Shown piece after piece: positions 48,923 to 59,021 of a stretch of DNA of 64,000 nucleotides (position 1 is the stretch's first letter; each line of letters begins with the position of its first letter). The stretch spans positions 1-64,000 of the forward strand of contig JANBPK010000008.1 of assembly GCA_027579435.1 (NCBI GenBank), written 5' to 3'. The position numbers and the translations under genes are program-made. Origin of the DNA: Candolleomyces eurysporus. Taxonomy: Eukaryota > Basidiomycota > Agaricomycetes > Agaricales > Psathyrellaceae. Under the pieces are notes generated by a model. That model was not told the origin of the DNA and searched no databases. It was given only the letters and a program-made list of their open reading frames with translations.

Positions 48923-49376
48923 TCAATCGTGACTTGTCACTGCCTATCCTGTGAATATAGTTCCCCCCTCCAATCTGATATGACGAATTCGTCTAGTATA
49001 AGCCCCTACCCCTCCCAGTGGTGTCAATGGCCCTGCCCGACGTCAACCTGTAGCGTCGCTGGGTGCTGAAGTGCCTGGTTTTTGATGGCTCCGTAGCCAG
49101 CGCGTCAACGCGTCGTTTGGTATGAATACAGCAGGGGGACAATGTAGAGTGGTGGGGGAAAGGGTAGACCGGTCGCTGGCGTTTGTTACGCTGACGAGGC
49201 TGCTCGCAGGCCGTACAGGCAGAACAGTTCTGTCGTCTATTTCTGGATTCCATTCAAAACTGTTTGGCTGTGTTAGTATCTAGCGCCATTGCCTTCGCTT
49301 GAATGGATCTGGTCCTCTCCACCCCACCACAGAAGTTCATCTTGAAGATGGTACAGCCCATCTCATTCAACAAACA
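48923..49376. promoter_or_regulatory. Divergent promoter region of the SHE3-like gene and its neighbour
   Basis: This 454-bp region separates the divergent starts at 48922 (minus) and 49377 (plus). No clear TATA box is seen. Confidence 0.35.
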
Positions 49377-50347
49377 ATGACGATCCAAGCCAGCGACTCA
49401 AATGAATCACCCATGAACGTTGACGGAACCATAACTCCGGACGGCCCTCAGCGCACAACCGAACCCTCTCTGCGAGTGCGACCATTGACGTCAAGGCAGG
49501 AGCGAAGATTAGTTACATACCTCGATGAAAGGTTTTTGCAATGCACGAGAAACTTCAAGAAGAGGTCCGATTCTTCTGCATTCTATTACCCCTAACTGGC
49601 ATCTTACTCGATGATAGGGCAGAATTATCTTCGACTCTACGTACTTTGCCTGACTACCTCGAAGAGGTCCGGCATCTTCTGGCTCTCATCCTGCAAATAC
49701 CACCTGTTGATCCATCCACTTCCCTGAGAATCTTCTACCTCCTTCGCCTAACCGGAGACGTACTATCGTCTATCCCTGGATACAGGCTCACAAAACCTGT
49801 GTCGGACCCCCTAGAACCAGTGGAGCTTGCAGAGAAGTTCGATAAATTAGTCCTCGATTCTCAACGCATCCGGGACACTCTTCGAGACCTTCTCGACTTC
49901 CTAGATGACCTTGACCAAGCATGGCTCGCCGTTCTTCAAGGCCAAGTCTGGGACCCAGAAACTGCAGAAGGCGTCAGCCTCCAGGTTGGGCTTCAAAGAA
50001 TTACTGAATCGAGCTCTCCAGATGGGAATCCCGAGGGACCTTCAGTAAATATGGATGTCGAATATAAAACCACGCCTCCTAGTCAAACGGACGTTACACG
50101 CCTTCGGAGTCTGCTGATGACTGGGGAGTCGGGGTTGGAAGAATGGCTATTGAACGAGAAGGTAGCACAGCAGGGTGGTCAAGGAGATGATTTGACCGGC
50201 ATGCTGGACAGAATGGGACTGTTGGACGAGTTTGACGACATTTTCACTCGAACTTTGGATTTTCTCGGCGGATTTGGGGGAGATGATGCTCAATTGAACG
50301 AGAGGTTAGGTCCAGAGGTTCCGATGGGGCCCTGCGGTGCGGTGTGA
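49377..50347 (+). CDS. Unrecognised 305-residue acidic helical protein
   Basis: Exons 49377-49564 and 49618-50347 join in frame (AG|G), so RRLVTYLDERFLQCTRNFKK runs into RAELSSTLRTLPDYLEEVRH. The sequence is Leu- and Asp/Glu-rich with helix-like heptads (LRDLLDFLDDLDQAWLAVLQ) and no membrane span. The end (GLLDEFDDIFTRTLDFLGGF) looks like a short amphipathic module. I do not recognise a family. ATG 49377 is the first in frame. The stop is TGA 50345-50347; it is convergent with the next gene with 121 bp between. Confidence 0.75.
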
Positions 50348-50468
50348 GGGAGTTTGACGGATTGTTTATCAGAATCTTGTGGGTAGTGAACAAACATATC
50401 ATATCATATTCTACTTGAAAAGACACATTTCCATGATCATAACTTTTACCATACTTGCGAAGGTCCCC

Positions 50469-51818
50469 TCATTCTAGAGTGGCTAGGTAAGTCCAACCTG
50501 ACTCTTCGTGTACTTTCTCTATTGTCTGAATCTTCTTCTTCGTTGACTTCTTCGAATTTGCCTCTACAGACTTGGTCTTGCTCTCACTGGCATTCTTGCG
50601 CTTCGCATTCTTCGGCGAATCTAACGTCTTCTTCGAAGCAAGCTTCTTCGGAGTGGGACACTGCTCGACACACATATACCACATCCCTTCGACTGTCCTG
50701 CCATACCTGAAAAACCGACCAATGGCATCAGAGAACTTAGGGTTTTCCAGCACTCTACGAACTTCCTCCCATGGGCGTCCCGTCAGGTCCTTTACCCCCT
50801 CAAAGGTTCGGGTAAAAGTAAATGGATACTCCTTCCTTTCTGTGATTTTGAGGTGGTACATTTGATTCCAGCCTGCAACGATGTCACAAGTGTAAAAGTT
50901 GTTTGGCCAGGATCGTACAGAATGAGGAGCCGGAGAAAACAAGATAAGTCCCAATGATGGATCGAGTCGAGGGGCCTTTTTAGGTCGAGGAGATTCGGGC
51001 AGGGTGGGGAGATCGGCGGTAAACCTCACACTTCGTTTGAGGCTACTACCAGAGCCCTTTTGTGCCATGTGATGTTGACGTCGACTATCGTCAGTGAGAG
51101 GAGTCAGAATGCCTAGATTAGCGAGCTTTCCGGCAACTGCAGAAGCGGGGGTCAATGTGGCTGAAGACACTTGCTGGAGTCGGCTAGTGCTAGAGCTACT
51201 ACTCGAAAACGGTGTCCTAGGAGTCAGCGGGGTCATCGAAGTTGCTGGCGTTTGCAGGAGTTGGCTGCTCGCGAAAATCGGATCCTTGAACAAAGGATTC
51301 CCAGTAGGAGTCCGAGGGGTCATAGGAAAGTCGAGCCCAGTGTCGATCGCGAACTCGTCTACCTCCTCATCGAAGGCATTAGCATCTTTCATGAAGGCAA
51401 CTTTCGGAATGTTGCTATCGACGTCCCATGGATCAACCACTTCTGTCCAGAGCCACATTTCTAAGACCTGCTTTGGAAAAACCAGAGTCTCTATATCATA
51501 ATCAGGGATACCCGAGCTGCCTTGTTGAGGCGGCATCTCAGAGTCTCTACCAGTCGCTGCGTCGAAGAGATATAAAGAATGCGAGTCAGGCGGCGTCTTG
51601 ACGTCTTGCAGATGTGTAGATAGCTGAGAATAAGATGGAATCGGCTCGGGAAGACATACGAGCACAAAAGTGCGTGAAGTCATTGAATTTAAGTTTTTCC
51701 GGGACGTCCTGGTGCCTATGTGAGGCAGTGTCAATAGGGTTATTATGACCATTGTCGTGATCGGGTGAGGGTCAGAGCGTCTAAGAGCAACAAGCTCAGA
51801 GACCCGGGAGGGAGGCAT
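50469..51818 (-). CDS. Unrecognised 449-residue protein, Ser/Pro-rich with conserved-looking C-terminal half
   Basis: One long minus-strand frame from ATG 51818 to the stop at 50469. The N-terminal third contains LYLFDAATGRDSEMPPQQG and an acidic stretch. The middle is Thr/Pro/Ser-rich with TP sites (TPRTPTGNP, PLTPRTPFSSSSSS), likely phosphorylated. The C-terminal half is globular (NNFYTCDIVAGWNQMYHLKI, FEGVKDLTGRPWEEVRRVLE, RFFRYGRTVEGMWYMCVEQC), then a Lys-rich tail. The true start may be further in, at the MTSRTFVLVCLPEP methionine, since the first 45 residues look unlike coding sequence. No family is recognised. Confidence 0.7.
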   Translation of the reverse strand: MPPSRVSELVALRRSDPHPITTMVIITLLTLPHIGTRTSRKNLNSMTSRTFVLVCLPEPIPSYSQLSTHLQDVKTPPDSHSLYLFDAATGRDSEMPPQQGSSGIPDYDIETLVFPKQVLEMWLWTEVVDPWDVDSNIPKVAFMKDANAFDEEVDEFAIDTGLDFPMTPRTPTGNPLFKDPIFASSQLLQTPATSMTPLTPRTPFSSSSSSTSRLQQVSSATLTPASAVAGKLANLGILTPLTDDSRRQHHMAQKGSGSSLKRSVRFTADLPTLPESPRPKKAPRLDPSLGLILFSPAPHSVRSWPNNFYTCDIVAGWNQMYHLKITERKEYPFTFTRTFEGVKDLTGRPWEEVRRVLENPKFSDAIGRFFRYGRTVEGMWYMCVEQCPTPKKLASKKTLDSPKNAKRKNASESKTKSVEANSKKSTKKKIQTIEKVHEESGWTYLATLE

Positions 51819-52189
51819 TATTATTGTACGTCAGCCCAAATATCCATGGAAACAATGGCTAAGGTCGTGCACTGAGCAGTCTTGTGGCAAGGGGGAGGAC
51901 ACAGCTCGTTGTCTGGAGGCGCTCCTTGGCATTTCCGACCGTCTGAAGACTTTTTGAGACTGGAAGGTACCTCATGCTACACTAAAGGCATATTGTAAAA
52001 CTCTGACCTCGCTTGGGTGACTCTAACGGGCGCAATCAAGTGGCAGGAAGCCTCGGAAGTCGATCCGGTTCCCACTTCGGGACTTGTGTGATGGATCCCC
52101 ATTTGGGCCCAGTTCAACTCTCAAACTGACGCCTACAACGCTTTCCGCTGAACCAGAACCCCCTTCCTCCGCTCACCACGACGTAGCTT
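51819..52189. promoter_or_regulatory. Divergent promoter region between an unknown gene and the RING gene
   Basis: A 371-bp gap between divergent start codons. Nothing specific is seen. Confidence 0.35.
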
Positions 52190-53265
52190 ATGCCTGGATA
52201 CTGTCCGCTTTGTCTCAAGGACCTCAAGGAGCCAGTTTGCATCCCCTGTGGTATGTCAACCTCTTTCTTACATTGGAGTGGACCGCGTGGAGTTGACCAC
52301 TGAACACTTGTTGGGTCGAATCTAGGTCATGTTTACTGCGCTTCTTGTATTGGAAACTATGCTACCGGAAGCGACAAATTATCCTTCAAGACCTATTGCC
52401 CGCTTGCCACCTGTCGCCAGGATTTTAACCTCTGTGAGTATCTCTCCTCAAAGTCCGTTGCGTTGCATTGACTAATCGAGTACGCTAGTCATCCCTGATG
52501 TTAGTTCCGCAATACAAGCCTCAGTGGTCGTCTAAACGCTCATCATCCTACCCACAGATAAATGCTCTTCCCAAGAAATTTCGTTCATTTGTGTGTCAAC
52601 CGATGCGGCGGGTCCACCTGGCGACGTGGGGAACGGAAGAGGATCTTGCGAAGGAACGTGACCAGTACAAGCAGCTAGTGGAAAGCATGAAGATTGCCAA
52701 CGAGACTCTTGACGAGCGAGCCAACGGGCTGTCCGAAGACGTTCAAAGATGGAAGCGAAAGGCGGATGAGCTCGAACGGCAACATGACGAAGAGAGGAAG
52801 AACTTTGAAGCTAGAATTCAAATCCTCGAAGACCGACTAGCACAATCGCAAATCCAAAGTGGCTTGAGGGAGTCGCACAGGGAGTCGCACAAGCCTTTAC
52901 CACAGACACCAGTACTACAGACACCAGGAACACCCCCACTGCCGATGCAAGATATAGAGTCCATCCTGAGTCCCCGGCCGGGTAAAAGACGTCGAACATC
53001 CAATGCCGATGAATACTTGCCTGTTTCGAAGACTCCAACGAAGAGTATATTGAAGACTCCAAAGAACAAGAGTAAAGGAAAAGGGGTTGAAAGGGAGAGC
53101 TCGGCTCAACCTCCGACACCTCCAGCTCGAACTTCAACGAGGAACACCCCGAGTACTAGCAAGTTCAGCGGGTTCAGGTTCGCGTTTCGAGCCCCAAGTA
53201 CATCACTGTTGGCGCTCCGAGGGCCTCAGAAACGGGACTTTTCATTCACAGGAGATAGATTTTAG
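52190..53265 (+). CDS. RING finger protein with coiled coil
   Basis: Exons 52190-52250, 52326-52433, 52489-52499 and 52558-53265 sum to 888 nt, 295 residues. The N-terminus is a C3HC4 RING: CPLC at residue 5, then CGHVYCASC and CPLATC. The third exon is only 11 nt and gives FIPD, joined to INALPKKFRSFVCQPMRRVH, which continues the usual sequence after such RINGs. Next comes a coiled coil (about residues 85-165, including LERQHDEERKNFEARIQILE) and a basic Ser/Thr/Pro tail with RPGKRRRTSN as a likely nuclear signal. It is probably an E3 ubiquitin ligase; the substrate is unknown. Confidence 0.82.
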
Positions 53266-53771
53266 AGCTTTTCACTTATCCTGCCTTCGTCGTCTTTCTT
53301 TGAACATGTTAGTAGTGTAGTCACAATCGTGCTGGTAATCTAGGTCGTCGTTTCGATTCCCGACAAGTGCAGATATTTTCTCCCTCCCATAGCAGGCATG
53401 ATATTCCCACGCGACTGAGATATCCCGTCACAGTGTACCGAAGGGGTCGACGTGGACATGGAACGTGTCACTTCAATTTCCTCCTTTCGCGGAGGTGTCT
53501 GCTTTACGCGGGGTTCAGACCGCTCAGTCTTTTGACTTTTATATCTGTCCTCTGTGAGGTCTAAAAGCGCAGCTTTGCAGCCCAATTTTGTGCTTTTCGC
53601 CAGGGTTCATGGTGGCGGTGAGTTCAAGCGTTTCAAAAACACGGGGACGGCGACGGTGTACTGACAAACGGCGGTGCTGCCCTTCTTTATAACAGACTCC
53701 GTGGTGATACGCCAAACCGAACTACATATAACGCGTCGTCGGATCCCATTAGGCTGCCACCGGTACTCGAC
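53266..53771. other. Intergenic region before ALG5
   Basis: A 506-bp gap between two plus-strand genes. A minus-strand open frame at 53340-53585 has no motif. Nothing is recognised. Confidence 0.4.
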
Positions 53772-55070
53772 ATGGCGCTCGATGGAACCACTCTAGTCTA
53801 TGGTGGCCTTTTGGTAATTGCAGTTGGGCTGGTCTCGGTAAGTTTCTCTCCAAGGAAATATGTGATGATCGCCCCTTCATCCTTGTTCTTCGAGTTGCGG
53901 GCACCAGCTTGCTGGTTTGCGCTGCGCCGACGACGACAAACCTGGGCCAGGGTGCATGTCACCCTGTTCTGACTTTTCTCGCATCCTCGTCTTTTTGGAC
54001 CCAGACACTGACCGGGCACTTTTCTACTCCAGGCCTACGTTCTGCTGCTACTATGGACTCCCCCACCAATCCTTACGCACACTTCGGAATTGTCCTACCT
54101 CTCAGCAAGCAATCCCAAAGAACCGCTACCGCTACCCAAGCTAGAAGACCCTGCAACGGTCGAGCTAAGCGTGATCGTCCCGGCCTTCAATGAAACAGAG
54201 CGTCTCCCTGCCATGCTAGACGCAACTGTATCATACCTAGAAGGGGAGGGCTGGCAAAACCTGGCCATCACCACCAATACAGCCAAAACCACTGCCTCCT
54301 CAAGACCCAACGGAAAAGGGAATAGCTCAGCGAAGAAACTCAAACGGCCTTCCTCAGGGTTGAAGCGTACATTCGAAATAATCATTGTCGACGACGGTTC
54401 TACCGATTCAACCTCCTCAGCCGCACTATCCCTCGCTCGTAGCAAGTACCCCAAAACTGACATCAAAATCGTCACTTTGGAGAAAAACATTGGGAAGGGC
54501 GGGGCAGTGCGACATGGGATGCTTCACGCAGGCGGAGAAGGTCTTCTCATGGCCGACGCGGACGGTGCAAGTCGAATTGAAGACCTCGCCTCCCTTTGGT
54601 CGCATATGAACACCATCTTGGACAAAGACGGTCGAGCGGCCGTCGTTGGCAGTCGCGCGCATCTTGTCAAGACCGAGGCTGTCGTCAAACGCTCGTTACT
54701 TCGCAATATCCTGATGTATGGGCTTCACACCATTCTGCGAATCGTTGGTGTGGGACATATCCGTGATACGCAGTGTGGATTCAAGCTTTTCTCTCGGGGC
54801 GCGGCGCAACAGATCTTCCCTTCGCAACATTTGCCAACATGGATATTCGATGTCGAATTGCTATTGATTGCGAAGGCGTTGCGGATAGCGGTGGGGGAAG
54901 TTCCTGTGGAGTGGCATGAGGTTGCTGGGAGCAAGCTGAACGTGGTCACTGCGAGCATACAGATGTTGAGGGATTTGTTGATTGTGAGGATGAATATGGT
55001 CGTGGGTCGGTGGAAGGCTGGCGAAGGACCGGGTGTCATTCTGGCTGCAAAAGGGGACAAGAGCGATTGA
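53772..55070 (+). CDS. ALG5: Dolichyl-phosphate beta-glucosyltransferase
   Basis: Exon 53772-53837 and exon 54033-55070 join in frame, giving 367 residues. The two exons together encode one N-terminal membrane anchor (LVYGGLLVIAVGLVS plus AYVLLLLW). The GT2 domain follows: LSVIVPAFNETERLPAMLDA, IIIVDDGSTDST, NIGKGGAVRHGML and MADADGAS (DxD-type metal/UDP site), then IRDTQCGFKLFSR and VEWHEVAGSKL. It transfers glucose from UDP-Glc to dolichyl phosphate at the ER membrane for N-glycan assembly. The linker KKLKRPSSGLKR is a fungal-type insertion. The 195-nt intron is longer than its neighbours. Confidence 0.93.
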
Positions 55071-56602
55071 GAGTGCTGGCTTGTATTATGTACATATGGG
55101 CGCTATACCCTTAATCATATACGTCCTTGAACCGAATTATCGCAAAAGCTGCGACCAATGGGTTTTACAAGCGTAACAGATGAAATTCCACAATAAGGTG
55201 CTAACATGCTAACGCTTCTGAATTTGAAAGGGTTTGTACACAGAACGTACTGCTGTTTGGTCCAGCCTTTGAAGTCAGGTTCGTCCGCGGAAATAGGACC
55301 GTTCACAGTTCGGTTATGAGAACATACGACAGGATGTGAGCATGTGAGCCACCATAACAATCCGAGAAGTGCTCAATTAGCTAAAGCCTGATCTTGTTTC
55401 CTTTGGTGAGCGTTCGGTCGTTTTGGTGTGGCAGATTTGACTCAGCAGCATCCTTTTCCCGCGAAGCTATTTGGTCGAGATAACGTTGTTTTCAGGATTG
55501 AAATCGCCACAGCACCCTCAAATTGAATTACAACTTCAAAATGAGTGACAAGGTGTCGTCACACCTCTAGATCAGAGTCGGACAGTGGCCGAAGTGTTCT
55601 GTCTGCTCCTCCCATTGGCAGATAAGACGCATCGCCCCGCAGAGTCCAGTGACCTGTTGGTAAGACAAACCGTTCCCGAAGCGTCGAGGAATGCAAGATG
55701 CTGCCCCACTGCGGCGGCGGTATAGAAGTGCTCCCTCCACAAACGCCACCGTGACTTGTGTACCTAGCCAGTCAGCCAAAGTAGCCGTTTCTCGTGACTA
55801 TGAGGCTCTAGGTTATTCAGAAAGTCTGCCTCGTTCCATAAGGTTCTTTGGGGTGGTTTGTCAAGTCGTTGTATCAAAATAGAGCGCGATTCGGAGATGA
55901 TATTTAGGGTCCCCAGTACCATTTATGAAGTTTCGCAGCCTATAGGAGGCGAGGACGGCGACCTAGTTGGTTAGAAAGCGCTAGTGGACAGGGTCTTCCT
56001 TTGTTCTTCCAAGATCCGGGGTTCCTGGACAGANTTTTTTCTTTGGGGAGGTGCACGAAGCAAACACCGACCGAGGGTAGGTCGTCGCAGTATGTACCCT
56101 TTCAAAAAGGTTCAGTGATAGCCAGGTGGCAAACCACATTCGTCGGCGGCGGTTTCCACTGACGAATCGAGAAACGCCCACTGGACTCATTCTCGGGGGG
56201 GAGGGGAACAAGAGCAAGCTGGCGAGGCCGGTGGGAGCGTGTCATTTCGGCGGTGTTCGCATGGTCGCAGGGTCGGCTCGGCGTGGTCTGGCTCCGCCCA
56301 TATACCAATTCACTTTCCAGAGCTTTCCACTGGATGGCAAAAGATGGCTGAAATCTGTGAAGTACCTGTCGAAGATTTGCGCCACTTGGCTCAAATAGGC
56401 TACTATGGCTTTGCGCCATTGCGTGACTGGATGGTGCCATGGCTTAGCGGCCTCCAAATTGGGATGCCCATATGCTTGATCCGTCCGCACGAGCCGGAGT
56501 GATGTCCGCTGCTCCGGAGATGCATGTGTATAAAGCTGTGACCCACCGCAAGGTGGGTTACTCCAAATCTCTGCCCATATCTTCTTTTCCCCCATCTCCA
56601 CA
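55071..56602. other. Intergenic region before cystathionine beta-synthase
   Basis: About 1.5 kb without a convincing gene. Several open frames on both strands at 55.6-56.6 kb overlap each other and lack motifs. An N beside a T-run is at 56035. The last 100 bases are the core promoter of the next gene. Confidence 0.4.
56529..56535 (+). promoter_or_regulatory. TATA box of cystathionine beta-synthase
   Basis: TATAAAG lies 68 bases before ATG 56603, in the usual range. A short palindromic element, cccaccgcaaggtggg, lies just after it (about 56541-56556). Confidence 0.5.
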
Positions 56603-58206
56603 ATGCCACAGATTCTCGACACCGCACTCGACGCCGTCGGGCACACCCCCCTCATTCGTCTCGATAAGATTGCAAAGGCCAATGACCTCAAGTGCAACCT
56701 GCGTATGTCCTATCGGACCTTCGTTTGAACCGTTCTGACCTCTTTCTAGTTGCCAAGGTTGAATTTTTCTCTGCCGGAGGGTCCGTCAAGGACAGAATTG
56801 CCAAGGCCATGGTAATTGCCGCAGAGAAGGAAGGAAGACTCATCCCAGGAAAGAGCGTAGTCATTGAACCTACCTCTGGCAACACTGGTGCGTTTCGCTG
56901 AATGTCGCACTCTTGAATGAACGCTGACCCCTTTGTCGGTCAACAGGAATTGGGCTCGCACTCGCTTGTGCCATCAAGGTAGAGCATCCCACTGTTTCTT
57001 CGTCGTGAACATGTACTGAATACGACAGATAAGGGGTATTCAGTAATCATTACCCTCCCGAACAAGATGTCCCTCGAGAAGGAGGCTCTTCTTCGTGCGC
57101 TTGGAGCGGAGGTTATCCGCACGCCCACAGAAGCCGCTTGGGACTCGCCAGAAAGCCACATAGGTAGGGTCTTCATTTTACTATCTGGCAGTCTCGTGGC
57201 TGAATTCCTTAACGATCGCAGGAGTGGCCGAGAGGTTGCAGCGCGCAATTCCCTACGCCGTCATCTTGGACCAGTATAGCAACGTACGTGTGTGCTCTAA
57301 CTTCTTCCATATGACGAGCTTCCTAACCATGACGTCTGTCTATAACTGCATAGGTTAACAACCCACTTGCTCACGAATTGACAACTGGCCCCGAGATCAT
57401 TGAAGCAGTCGTATCGACCCCTTCAACGTCAGAACACCCCTCTTCTGGAAAAGTTGATGTCCTTGTTGCTGGTGCTGGCACAGGAGGTACCGTAACGGGT
57501 ATCGCTCGGGCCATCAAGAAGACACACAACAAGGACTGCATTGTTGTCGGTGTTGATCCCGTACGTACTACCCTCTTTCATATCCCCAAATCTCGGTTCT
57601 GACCCCCTATCAAGAAAGGAAGTGTTCTCGCTGGGTCGGGATCTAACAGTCCAAGTGACAATGTCCCGTATACCGTCGAGGGTATCGGCTATGACTTCGT
57701 CCCCGATGTCTTGAACTTCGAGGATATCGACCAATGGATGAAGACCGGCGATGATGAATCTTACGCAGCTGTTCAGCAAATCATGCGGAAAGAAGGCCTG
57801 CTCGTTGGAGGTAGCAGCGGTAGTGCCCTTAGTGGTGCCTTGCGTTGGTTGCAGAGCGATGCTGGACAACAGATCGCCAATACAGAAGGACTGAACGTTG
57901 TCGTCCTGTTTGCTGATGGGTTAGTCTTCTTTAATCTCCCTCATAAACTTTCGACTGAATGTTAGCGATAGTATCCGGAACTATATGAGCAAGCCGTGGT
58001 TCCTGCAGATCGCCCTAGAAGCTGAGCCATCGCCCATGGCTGGTGTTATCTCTGGTATTTTGGGCAAGGACAAGACCACCAATGGCAGCGTGAAACCTGC
58101 GGAGACGCCCGCTTCGCCTTCGGCGGCGGAGAAGAAACCGTCGGCCACACCTGCGCTTTCCGACACAGCTGCGCGTTCTGCGAGTCCCCAGATAGTTTCT
58201 CATTAG
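56603..58206 (+). CDS. CYS4: Cystathionine beta-synthase, PLP domain
   Basis: Exons begin 56603-56702, 56750-56887 and 56947-56978, and continue to the stop at 58204-58206. The start is [20 protein letters not shown]. The PLP lysine is in [16 protein letters not shown]; the substrate loop is [68 protein letters not shown] and [12 protein letters not shown] follow, then [10 protein letters not shown], which marks CBS rather than cysteine synthase. The enzyme condenses serine and homocysteine to cystathionine. After SKPWF the protein has an Ala/Pro/Ser-rich tail of about 60 residues and no Bateman (CBS-pair) domain. Confidence 0.92.
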
Positions 58207-59021
58207 GTTGATCTAGATTCTTGTTGGACTTTTCCTTTCTCCTATTCAGGCTGTACAAATGTCTCCTTTGTATTTGTTTCCTTCGTCGATATAGGGTGTG
58301 CTCAAGCAGGTGCTAGAACGTGTACTTATTGAATGACCAAGCGAGGGTACTAGTGTGTGATAGCAAATGAGTCAGATTGACTAGACTAAGAAACATGTAA
58401 AAGACGATGAAAAGTTGTAGGCAGGTTTGTAAAGGAGAGGCTTATGTCGAAAAAAAGCCGCTCCAGTATCTCGCGGCCATCCAATAGTTGATTAGACCAA
58501 TGGATTCCGTAGCTCTAGGCACTTCACCAGAACCGATGACAGCACTGAAGGTTTGCTGTTCGGGCAGAAATAGGCCAGGGAGAGACAGTTCGGTCGATAA
58601 GGTAGATCATGAAGCGAAAAAATAAATCAAAAAAGGATCTATGCGATGAAGAGAGTAGTCATTAAGATTGTCGTCCTGGCGGAGGATGGAGAAAGATGGA
58701 AAGCAAAATTTCGCAGGTTATACTCGCGCCGAGGACAAACAAAGACAAATAGGCGCCTCGCGAAATCTTGGCAAACGAGCGGGGCCTATTGCCGAATCAC
58801 ACAGAGTCCTTTGGACTCGTTTTGGACTCGTTCCCGCGTTCCTGTGCTTTATGCTATTGTTTTCTCTTCTGCCACATCTTTAAAAGCGGTTTTGCCGCTG
58901 CAGAAAGTGCGTTGAGTACTTGAAATCGACGACAGAGAGGTCGTTTGACTGTTTTCGCGCCGACAGGTGCAAGCTCAGACGAAGTGGACGTGTAAGACGT
59001 CCGGTTCACGACACGACTTTC
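58207..59021. other. Intergenic region before TEL1
   Basis: About 0.8 kb with the 3' flank of cystathionine beta-synthase and the TEL1 promoter. An open frame continues upstream from the TEL1 ATG to about 58920 without another ATG. Nothing else is seen. Confidence 0.45.

Noticed and set aside
53340..53585. 81-codon minus-strand open frame between the RING gene and ALG5
   Set aside because: Short, motif-free, and in the promoter region of ALG5.
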